NCBI GenBank assembly: GCA_964476835.1
Contig: CAYZCE010000022.1
Span: 1 to 34,755 of the forward strand
Reading direction: 5' to 3'
DNA from: PALSA-926 sp964476835
Lineage (GTDB): Bacteria; Pseudomonadota; Alphaproteobacteria; Micavibrionales; UBA2020
DNA length: 34,755 nucleotides
Positions within the stretch are counted from its first letter, which is position 1, and each line of letters begins with the position of its first letter. Shown here in pieces: positions 8,995-15,189 of this stretch. The position numbers and the translations under genes are program-made. The notes beneath the pieces are model-generated. The model did not search any database and was not told the origin of the DNA. It worked only from the letters and a program-made list of their open reading frames with translations.

Positions 8995-9303
8995 TTAAAC
9001 CGGCGGATTGTTTTTTTGCTCTTTCTTTTGCCGACGGTGCCTTTTCCATTTGTTCAGTCGATTTTCAGCGGCGGGATGCACGAATATTCCTGCTGTAACG
9101 ATGACGGTCACACAACTGCCAGCGAGCAAGCACCCTGCGTCCCATTTTTCAGCTGTCGTCATAGGACCGGGCGACCTATTTTTGCCAAGCTCTGTATGTA
9201 TGGGTCTTGGATGAATCCAAGGGCGGACTGAAGCGCGTGCGGGCCCCGCGGTGAGATAGAAGGCGGCAGCAAGGCCGACGATGGCTTTCTTGAATATCGA
9301 CAT
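8995..9303 (-). CDS. Small exported or membrane protein, unknown
   Basis: I do not recognise this 102-residue protein. It begins with an apparent signal peptide (MSIFKKAIVGLAAAFYLTAGPARAS, cleavage likely after ARA) and has one further hydrophobic segment (CLLAGSCVTVIVTAGIFV, about 58-75). It ends in a very basic, Lys/Arg/Gln-rich tail that would probably stay on the cytoplasmic side if the middle segment spans the membrane. AAGGGAT lies about six bases before ATG 9303, supporting translation. It sits alone between the trxB terminator and an AT-rich 165-base gap and faces trxB. Two Cys residues (58 and 64) occur in or near the hydrophobic segment. Confidence 0.6.
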   Translation of the reverse strand: MSIFKKAIVGLAAAFYLTAGPARASVRPWIHPRPIHTELGKNRSPGPMTTAEKWDAGCLLAGSCVTVIVTAGIFVHPAAENRLNKWKRHRRQKKEQKNNPPV

Positions 9304-9468
9304 GGTGAATCCCTTTTATTGTTTTTATTGAGGAAAGTTATCATTTTTTTTCATAATACAATCAAGATTTATCACTTAATATATTGAATATAAAGAGTAT
9401 TTTATGTTCCCATAAATTATGATTTTCTTAACCCTTGTTGCCTATTATGGGTATCCAAGGGGGACTGA
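9304..9468. other. AT-rich divergent intergenic region
   Basis: This 165-base stretch separates the small exported protein from the ankyrin gene and is much richer in A/T than its surroundings. It holds a possible -10 for the ankyrin gene (TATTAT, 9443-9448), which would leave a very short leader, and an 11-base palindrome CATAA-A-TTATG (9411-9421). I find no convincing -35. Confidence 0.4.
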
Positions 9469-10161
9469 ATGAGGGGGAATCAATATCGCTTGAAGCTGGC
9501 ATTCAACGCCAGCCGCCGGCCGGAGCAGGGGGAAGTCAACGACTTCAACTTTGCCGCGCGCCTCGGCGACGACGCGACGGTGGCCGCGTTCCTCGAGCGC
9601 TACCCCGAAGCGATCGACGTGATGGCCGACAACAGCCTGACCGCGCTGATGGTCGCCGCTGCCAACAACCAGATTTCCACGGTGCGCCTGCTGCTGGTGC
9701 GCGGCGCCAACCCTTATGAGATGACCGCCGCCGCCCGCACCGCGCGCATGTTCGCCGGTCGTGAAGGCGCGCGCGAGATCGCCGAGCTGCTGCGCCGCGC
9801 CGAAATCGCGTACCGCCGCAAGATGACGGCAGGCATTGTGCCGCAAGGGGAAATCAACGATTTCAACTACGCCGCCCGCACCGGCGACGACGCCTCAGTG
9901 GCGAAGTTCCTCGACAAATACCCGTATGCCGTCGACTTCCGCGCCGATAACGGCCTGACCGCGCTGATGGTGGCGGCGGCTAACGGCAAGATGTCGACCG
10001 TGAAGCTGCTCCTGCGCCGCGACGCCCGCCATACCGAGGTCAGCAACAACGGCCGCACCGCCCGCCAGCTGGCCGACCGCGCCGGCCATGCCAATGTCGC
10101 CCGCCTGCTGACGCCCCGGAAGAAACGTCCCGAGGCCATTTCCCGGGCGCGCGTGGCGTGA
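9469..10161 (+). CDS. Ankyrin-repeat protein made of two tandem modules
   Basis: Ankyrin repeats mediate protein-protein contacts, and no catalytic domain is present. The 230 residues are two closely related modules of about 90 residues (21-110 and 127-214, offset 106). Each starts with GE(V/I)NDFN(F/Y)AAR.GDDA, followed by ADN.LTALMVAAAN, the core ankyrin consensus, then a (S)TV(R/K)LLL helix and a third repeat ending in a LL pair. This points to an internal duplication. There is no signal peptide or membrane segment, so it is presumably cytoplasmic. The start at ATG 9469 is supported by AAGGGGGA just upstream. It stands alone, with a separate promoter for the next gene beginning 15 bases after its stop. 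The partner is unknown. Confidence 0.88.
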   Translation: MRGNQYRLKLAFNASRRPEQGEVNDFNFAARLGDDATVAAFLERYPEAIDVMADNSLTALMVAAANNQISTVRLLLVRGANPYEMTAAARTARMFAGREGAREIAELLRRAEIAYRRKMTAGIVPQGEINDFNYAARTGDDASVAKFLDKYPYAVDFRADNGLTALMVAAANGKMSTVKLLLRRDARHTEVSNNGRTARQLADRAGHANVARLLTPRKKRPEAISRARVA

Positions 10162-10175
10162 TGTGAAGAATTATA

Positions 10176-10204
10176 TTGACATAATCGTAAAATACCCTTA
10201 CAGT
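10176..10204 (+). promoter_or_regulatory. Promoter for the GNAT gene
   Basis: TTGACA (10176-10181), a 17-base spacer, then TACAGT (10199-10204). The expected start near 10211 gives the downstream gene an unusually long leader of about 190 bases. Confidence 0.6.
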
Positions 10205-10210
10205 CAGGCG

Positions 10211-10404
10211 CATGGGCGAAAATCCTTGATGGGCGCACTTTATATGTCAGGATCGAAGAATGGACAGGCACGAACAGACGATTCTCTTCTCGACCGTCAT
10301 TTCCCGACGACTCTCCGCCGCGGCATAACGCGGCAGGAGCCTTCCCTCGTTCATCAACAGGCAAAACTCCAGCGAAGAACAAAAATAAGCCAGTGGAGTT
10401 TCCG
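10211..10404 (+). promoter_or_regulatory. Long structured leader of the GNAT gene
   Basis: About 190 untranslated bases follow the predicted transcription start. AAACTCCA (10364-10371) is exactly complementary to TGGAGTTT (10394-10401), which contains the GGAG ribosome site seven bases before the ATG at 10405, so an 8-base-pair stem can mask it. A smaller GC hairpin (CCGCG...CGCGG) lies near 10318-10333, and ATGGGCG is repeated near 10212 and 10230. I do not recognise a known riboswitch class. Confidence 0.4.
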
Positions 10405-11160
10405 ATGAGCACCGAGATCGATATCAATACCGCCGCCGTCCTCAAGACCGACTTCCTCAAGAAGAACAACGAGCAATACGCGATCGTGTCGCTGGCGCCG
10501 CAGAACATCGGCGCGATCCTCGCGCTGCAGGACGTCATCTTCGCGTCGCTGACGGCGGAAGAGCAGAGCTATGTCCTCAAGAAGGACCAGGCTTTCTTCG
10601 ACAACCACTTCGCCAACGGCAACATCGTCATCGGCGTCGTCCATGACGGCAAGCTGATCGCGCAAAGCGTCGTCGTCAACCCGACGCCGGAACATCCCAA
10701 GCACGGCATGGTCGACATGGCCCTGCCGGGCAAGGTGGAAGAAATCACTGTCATTCAGGGCGTCCTTGTCGATCCTGCTTATCAAGGCAACCGCCTGATG
10801 ACCGCGATGGTCGACATGTGGCTCGACATCGCCGAAAAACAGGGCCGCGGCCACGCCATCGCCGAAGTCGCGGTTGGCAACTATTACAGCTGGTCTGTCT
10901 TCCTCAAGGAAGGCATGGAGATCCATAGCATGGGCCTCGATGCGTCGGACGGCACCGTGCTTTACAACGTCCATGCCGAAGTGCCGGCGCTGATCCAGAA
11001 GCGCCTGACCCCGGATTTCAACAAGGCCGCCGCCAAAGGCGCCGTCGATTGCCCGATCAACGACCTCGCGCAGCAGCAAAAGCTGATCGCCGAAGGGTAC
11101 AAAGGCGTCGCCTACGACACCGCCAAGAAGGCGATGCAGTTCAAGAAACCCGGTCTCTAA
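10405..11160 (+). CDS. GNAT-family N-acetyltransferase
   Basis: Predicted acyl-CoA-dependent N-acyltransferase of 251 residues. The GNAT core is seen in the order N-terminal helix region (IGAILALQDVIF), the strand GNIVIGVVHDGKLIAQSVVV, then VIQGVLVDPAYQGNRLMTAMV (about 115-135), which is the strand-4 plus acetyl-CoA pyrophosphate loop (Q-x-N-R-L in place of the usual RGxG/A). The later NYYSWSVFLKEGMEI segment is the strand-5 / Tyr region. The C-terminal 60 residues extend past the core and are not recognised. ATG 10405 with GGAG upstream is preferred over GTG 10393, which lies at the ribosome site itself. The substrate is unknown. A strong terminator follows. Confidence 0.8.
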   Translation: MSTEIDINTAAVLKTDFLKKNNEQYAIVSLAPQNIGAILALQDVIFASLTAEEQSYVLKKDQAFFDNHFANGNIVIGVVHDGKLIAQSVVVNPTPEHPKHGMVDMALPGKVEEITVIQGVLVDPAYQGNRLMTAMVDMWLDIAEKQGRGHAIAEVAVGNYYSWSVFLKEGMEIHSMGLDASDGTVLYNVHAEVPALIQKRLTPDFNKAAAKGAVDCPINDLAQQQKLIAEGYKGVAYDTAKKAMQFKKPGL

Positions 11161-11171
11161 GGAGATCTTGC

Positions 11172-11213
11172 CCAACAAAAAAGCCGCCCAGCGATGGGCG
11201 GCTTTTTTGTTGG
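11172..11213. terminator. Bidirectional terminator between GNAT and hydrolase genes
   Basis: A perfect 19-base-pair stem (11172-11190 with 11195-11213) and a GCGA loop. The core GCCGCCCA/TGGGCGGC is flanked by A6 on one side and T6 on the other, so it works for both convergent genes. Confidence 0.95.
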
Positions 11214-11223
11214 TGCCGCAAGC

Positions 11224-11889
11224 TTACGCCGCGGCCTTGAGCGGGGCGAGCGAGCGTTGCAGGTAGCCCTTGACGCTAGCTTCGAGCTGTTCGGTTTCGC
11301 CCTCGTTGTTGAAGAAGTGGCCGGCGCCGTTGACGACTTGGTACGCCACGCCGTCCTGTCCGCGCTGGGCGCGCAGCTTTTCGACGAGCTTGTTGACGCT
11401 GTCGATGTTGACGACCTGGTCGGTGTCGCCCTGCACGATCAGTCCGTTGTTGGGGCAGGGGGCGAGGAAGTTGAAGTCATAGATGTTGGCGGGCGGCGAG
11501 ATCGAGACGTAGCCGGTGATCTCGGGGCGGCGCATCATCAGCTGCATGCCGATCCACGCGCCGAAGGAGAAGCCGCCGACCCATACGTTCGATGCGTTGG
11601 GGTTGATGCTTTGCAGCCAGTCGAGCGCGGAAGCCGCATCGCTCAGCTCGCCTTCGCCGTGGCCGAACTCGCCCTGGCTGCGGCCGACGCCGCGGAAGTT
11701 GAAGCGGAGGGTGGAGAACCCCTGCTCGGTGAAAGATTGGAAGAGGGAGTAGGTGATCTTGTTGTTCATCGTGCCGCCGCGTTGCGGGTTCGGATGCAGG
11801 ATCAGGGCGATCGGCGCGCCGGGGATTTTGCTGTGCTTGTAGCGGCCTTCGAGACGTCCGGCGGAACCGGTAATCATGATTTCTGGCAT
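11224..11889 (-). CDS. Alpha/beta hydrolase (dienelactone hydrolase-like)
   Basis: Cytoplasmic alpha/beta-hydrolase of 221 residues with no signal peptide. The strand-loop LILHPNPQRGGTMNN gives the oxyanion region, and TLRFNFRGVGRSQGEF is the conserved early block. The nucleophile elbow is GGFSFG with Ser108. A general acid is offered by GDTDQVV (Asp155 or Asp157), and the catalytic His is in GAGHFF (His191). This order and the FNFRGVG block match small bacterial serine hydrolases often annotated as alpha/beta hydrolases of unknown substrate. ATG 11889 has AGAAGG somewhat far upstream (about 11 bases). It shares a 183-base divergent region with the cysteine desulfurase gene, where a well-placed minus-strand promoter can be read. 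Confidence 0.9.
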   Translation of the reverse strand: MPEIMITGSAGRLEGRYKHSKIPGAPIALILHPNPQRGGTMNNKITYSLFQSFTEQGFSTLRFNFRGVGRSQGEFGHGEGELSDAASALDWLQSINPNASNVWVGGFSFGAWIGMQLMMRRPEITGYVSISPPANIYDFNFLAPCPNNGLIVQGDTDQVVNIDSVNKLVEKLRAQRGQDGVAYQVVNGAGHFFNNEGETEQLEASVKGYLQRSLAPLKAAA

Positions 11890-11940
11890 GCGTAGTAAGC
11901 CTTCTTTCTGTGTGAAAGTCCGTGCGCGTTTTGGTATTTA

Positions 11941-12000
11941 GTTGCGCCCGAACTGCCGTTTGGATTACAAACTATACATAACGGATATCCAGGGCGCAAC
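11941..12000. promoter_or_regulatory. Divergent promoter region with nested inverted repeats
   Basis: GTTGCGCCC (11941-11949) is exactly complementary to GGGCGCAAC (11992-12000), 42 bases apart, and a second pair, CCGTT...AACGG, lies within. The minus-strand reading of the right arm is a -35 (TTGCGC, 11994-11999) with TATAGT (11971-11976) after exactly 17 bases. The left arm gives the mirror -35 TTGCGC for the plus strand, with TTACAA 17 bases on. The arms may therefore be -35 boxes, an operator pair, or both. Confidence 0.45.
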
Positions 12001-12072
12001 ATAATGTTATTTGTTTGTGTTCTTTCAATGAGTTAGATACTCTATTATGACTTATCGCACGAAGAGGACGCC

Positions 12073-13197
12073 GTGACTGCACAGAACATATATATGGATC
12101 ATAACGCGACGACTCCGTTGAAGCCGGCGGTGCGCGACGTCGTGATCGGTTTGCTCGACGCGCCGGGCAATGCGTCGTCGGTGCACAAAAGCGGGCGCGC
12201 TGCGCGCCGCGTGCTTGAAGAAGCGCGCGCGCAGGTCGCGAAGCTGGTGAACGCGGGCGCGCAGTCGGTCGTCGTTTTCACCTCGGGCGCGACGGAAGCG
12301 AACAACCTCGTGCTCAAGGGCGCGGGCGTGGAGCGCGTGATTGTTTCCGCGATCGAGCACCCTTCCGTGCTGAACGCCGGCATCGCGCACGACGTCATCC
12401 CCGTGCTGTCCTCGGGCATCATCGACGTCGCGGCGCTGGATAAAATGCTGGACGGCAATACGCGCACGACGCTGATCTCGGTCATGCTGGTGAATAATGA
12501 AACCGGCGTCATCCAGCCGATCGAGGCCGTGATGGATGTTGCCAAGCGCCGCGGCGCGCTGGTGCATACCGATGCGGCGCAAGGTGCGGGGCGCATTCCG
12601 CTCGACCTGCAAAAGCTCGGCGTCGATTACATGACGCTCTCCGCGCACAAGATCGGCGGGCCGCAAGGGGCGGGCTGCCTGATTTTGGCCAATTGCGTGA
12701 CGGTGGCGCCGCAAATTTCGGGCGGCAACCAGGAAAAGAACATGCGCGCCGGCACCGAAAACCTCGCGGCCATCGCGGGTTTCGGCGTCGCGGCTGAACT
12801 GGCGGCGGCGGACATGCCGGCGTTCCAGTCGCTGGCCGTATTGCGCGACCGCCTCGAAACCGAGCTCAAGAAGATTGCGCCCGCGCTGCGCGTCTTCGGC
12901 GAGGATGCGCCGCGCGTGGCCAATACCTCGATGTTCGCGCTGCCCGGCGCGTCGTCGGAAACGCAGCTGATCGCGCTCGACATGGCGGGCATCTGCGTCA
13001 GCAACGGATCTGCCTGCGCGAGCGGCACGGTCAAGGCGAGCCATGTGCTGAAGGCGATGGGCGTGCCTGACGCCGCGGCAGGCGCCGCGCTGCGCGTCAG
13101 TCTGGGCTGGAATTCGACGGAAAAAGATGTAGAGTGTTTCCTCCGCGAATGGGAAAAGCTCTACGCGCGGATCAAATCGAAACTGGATGCCGCCTGA
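12073..13197 (+). CDS. Cysteine desulfurase (IscS/NifS type)
   Basis: A PLP enzyme that removes sulfur from cysteine as an enzyme-bound persulfide for Fe-S cluster or thio-cofactor synthesis. It has the N-terminal YMDHNATTPLKPAV block, the SGATEANNL PLP-phosphate segment, HTDAAQGAG (His165, Asp167), the Schiff-base Lys193 in LSAHKIGGPQGAG, the RAGTENLAAIAGFG block and the catalytic loop Cys315 in NGSACASGT. At 374 residues it is slightly shorter than E. coli IscS. The start is GTG 12073 with GAAGAGG upstream. The stop overlaps the ATG of the ferredoxin gene (TGATG), so they are translationally coupled. No iscU, hscA or iscR is present beside it, which sets it apart from a standard isc operon. 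Confidence 0.94.
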   Translation: MTAQNIYMDHNATTPLKPAVRDVVIGLLDAPGNASSVHKSGRAARRVLEEARAQVAKLVNAGAQSVVVFTSGATEANNLVLKGAGVERVIVSAIEHPSVLNAGIAHDVIPVLSSGIIDVAALDKMLDGNTRTTLISVMLVNNETGVIQPIEAVMDVAKRRGALVHTDAAQGAGRIPLDLQKLGVDYMTLSAHKIGGPQGAGCLILANCVTVAPQISGGNQEKNMRAGTENLAAIAGFGVAAELAAADMPAFQSLAVLRDRLETELKKIAPALRVFGEDAPRVANTSMFALPGASSETQLIALDMAGICVSNGSACASGTVKASHVLKAMGVPDAAAGAALRVSLGWNSTEKDVECFLREWEKLYARIKSKLDAA

Positions 13198-13526
13198 TGC
13201 CGAAAATGACTTTCATCGAGAAGAACGGGAACAAGGTCGAGGTCGACGCACCGCTCGGCCTGTCGCTCATGGAAATCTCGCACAAGCACGGCATCGACAT
13301 CGAGGGCGCGTGCGGCGGCTGCCTGGCCTGCGCGACCTGCCACGTGATCGTCGAGCCGGACTGGTTCGAGAAACTCGACGACAAGAAGGAAGAGGAGGAA
13401 GACATGCTCGACCTCGCCTTCGACCTCAAGAAAACCTCGCGCCTCGGCTGCCAGATCCTCATGTCCGAAGACCTCGACGGCATCACCGTCGCTCTCCCGG
13501 GCGCGCCGCTGCCGTGGAAAGAGTGA
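13197..13526 (+). CDS. [2Fe-2S] ferredoxin, adrenodoxin type
   Basis: A small electron carrier of 109 residues. Cluster ligands are Cys39, Cys45 and Cys48 in CGGCLACATC (C-x5-C-x2-C) and Cys85 in LGCQILM, the pattern of adrenodoxin/ISC ferredoxins rather than plant-type. An extra Cys42 sits inside the ligand loop. A very acidic stretch (DDKKEEEEDM, 61-70) would form a partner-docking surface, as in ISC ferredoxins. The start is the ATG at 13197, which overlaps the desulfurase stop, so this protein most likely supplies electrons for sulfur transfer by the upstream enzyme. A longer in-frame start inside the desulfurase gene adds unrelated residues and is rejected. Confidence 0.93.
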   Translation: MPKMTFIEKNGNKVEVDAPLGLSLMEISHKHGIDIEGACGGCLACATCHVIVEPDWFEKLDDKKEEEEDMLDLAFDLKKTSRLGCQILMSEDLDGITVALPGAPLPWKE

Positions 13527-13675
13527 CGGCCTTTGCGATAAGACCGCGGGTTGTGCTTTCATAACGTGAAAATAAGCTTCTTTCGCGGGTTTTCTTGCGA
13601 AAAAACGGCAAGTCGGGCTATCCTGAAACTGGCGATCTGTCTCTTTCGCCCGGCAGGCTTTTAGTTAGGTGATTC
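13527..13675 (+). promoter_or_regulatory. Gap upstream of the type I secretion operon
   Basis: 149 bases separating the ferredoxin from the secretion operon. A possible promoter is TTGCGA followed after 18 bases by TATCCT, ending near 13623. A TTTCGC...GCGAAA hairpin overlaps its -35. No T-run terminator is visible after the ferredoxin, so some read-through is possible. Confidence 0.3.
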
Positions 13676-15172
13676 ATGGAACTCAAGCGACTTCTTTTCG
13701 TTCTTTCCGCTTCGACGATCTTGTGCGCAGGGATGGCGCATGCGGAGATCAAGCGGTCGCCCTCCATCGTCGACAACATCGCGCCGATCAAGAAATCGCC
13801 GTCGATCGTCGACCAGCCCGCCGCCGCGCCCGCGCCGCAACCGGCGCCCGCCGTTGTAGCAGCGCCCGTTGCGCCGCAACCTGCCGTGCCCGCCGGTCCC
13901 GTCCTCGGCCTTTCCGACACCATTTCCCGTGCGCTGCAGACGCACCCGCAGATCAAGGCGGGCGTCGAGGCGCAGCGCCAGGCCGACGCCGCCATCAAGG
14001 AACAGCGCGCCGGCTTCTTCCCCGTCATCGGCATCGACAGCCAGATGGGCCATGAACACAACGACGACCTTGACACCCGCGCGCTGACGCCCAACAACGG
14101 CGCGGGCGACAGCTGGTACGGCAACGGCACGGTCACGCTGACGCAGCCGCTCTTTTCGGGGCTGGGCACCGTCAACCGCCTTGAAGGCGCGAAGGACCGC
14201 GAGGCCGCCGCCGGTCACGACCTTGACGGCACCGCGGAAGACGTCGCCCTGCGCGCCGCCCGCGCGCACCTGAACCTGATGCGCACGCGTGAACTGCTGG
14301 GCATGTCCGGCCAGTTCATCACCGACATCGAATCCCGCCAGAAGAGCATCGCGCTCTCGGTCAAGGAAGGCGCCTCCGACGAGGCCGAAGCCCTGCAGGC
14401 GCAGGAAATCGGCGCGGCCGCGCGCAGCACGCGCCTTGGCTATGATGAGGCCTATCGCCAGGCCGAGGCCGATTACATCGAAATCTCCGGCGCCGGTCCC
14501 GAGGGCAACCTCGGCCTCGGCACCGACAACTGGGACCAGCTTGTTCCCGCGACGCTCGATGGCGCGCTGGCGCAGGCCTTCCAGGACAGTCCGCGCCTGC
14601 TCGCGGCCGACAAGATGATGCATGCCTACGGCAGCGAAGCCTCGGCGGAAAAGTCCGTTTTGGCGCCGCGCCTTGACGCCGTGGCTTCCTATATGAAGCA
14701 AGACCAGAAGGACGACGTCGGCGGCGAATCCACCAGCACGCGCGCCATGCTGCGCCTCGGCTGGAACCTCTCGACCGGCGGCGCGGAACTCGCGCGCATC
14801 GACCAGGCCAAGCACCAGCAGTCCGAAGCGCTCGCCAAGCGCGAAGGCGTGATGCGCGCGGTCGAATCCGCGGTGCGCCAGAAATACGCGGCCATGCAGA
14901 TCGCTGACCAGCAATACGACCTCTTGAGCCAGCGCGAAGACGCGAGCCAGAAGATCCTGAAGAACTTCCTCGCCCAGTTCGAGGGCGGCAAGCAGACCAA
15001 CCTGCAGATCATCGCCGCGCAGTCGCGCCTGTTTGAATCGCAGGCCGCGCGCACGGACGCCTATTACCGCAAGGTGCTGGCGCGCCTCGAGCTGCTCAAT
15101 GCCATGGGGCGCCTGCGCGCCGCGTTTGAAATGCCCACCGTCGCCGCGGGGGCGGCCGGCGATCAGGGCTGA
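13676..15172 (+). CDS. TolC-family outer membrane protein of a type I secretion system
   Basis: Forms the outer membrane channel-tunnel that completes type I secretion. The 498-residue protein has a signal peptide (cleavage after AHA, residue 23), then a Pro/Ala-rich linker (about 34-78) with SPSIVD occurring twice (28-33 and 41-46). Two OEP domains follow, beginning at LGLSDTISRALQTHPQIKAG. Family marks include LTQPLFSGLGTVNRLEGAKD and, in the second half, GWNLSTGGAELARIDQAKHQ, which are the paired helical-barrel repeats. It is the first gene of the cassette, with 17 bases to the ABC transporter gene, so it belongs to this dedicated system rather than acting as a general TolC. ATG 13676 has AGGTG upstream. 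Confidence 0.92.
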   Translation: MELKRLLFVLSASTILCAGMAHAEIKRSPSIVDNIAPIKKSPSIVDQPAAAPAPQPAPAVVAAPVAPQPAVPAGPVLGLSDTISRALQTHPQIKAGVEAQRQADAAIKEQRAGFFPVIGIDSQMGHEHNDDLDTRALTPNNGAGDSWYGNGTVTLTQPLFSGLGTVNRLEGAKDREAAAGHDLDGTAEDVALRAARAHLNLMRTRELLGMSGQFITDIESRQKSIALSVKEGASDEAEALQAQEIGAAARSTRLGYDEAYRQAEADYIEISGAGPEGNLGLGTDNWDQLVPATLDGALAQAFQDSPRLLAADKMMHAYGSEASAEKSVLAPRLDAVASYMKQDQKDDVGGESTSTRAMLRLGWNLSTGGAELARIDQAKHQQSEALAKREGVMRAVESAVRQKYAAMQIADQQYDLLSQREDASQKILKNFLAQFEGGKQTNLQIIAAQSRLFESQAARTDAYYRKVLARLELLNAMGRLRAAFEMPTVAAGAAGDQG

Positions 15173-15189
15173 TCTTCTCTCCCCCAGTC

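Noticed and set aside
10163..10408. Possible 81-residue protein in the GNAT leader
   Set aside because: No ribosome site, composition unlike a real protein, and it spans the promoter and leader of the next gene.
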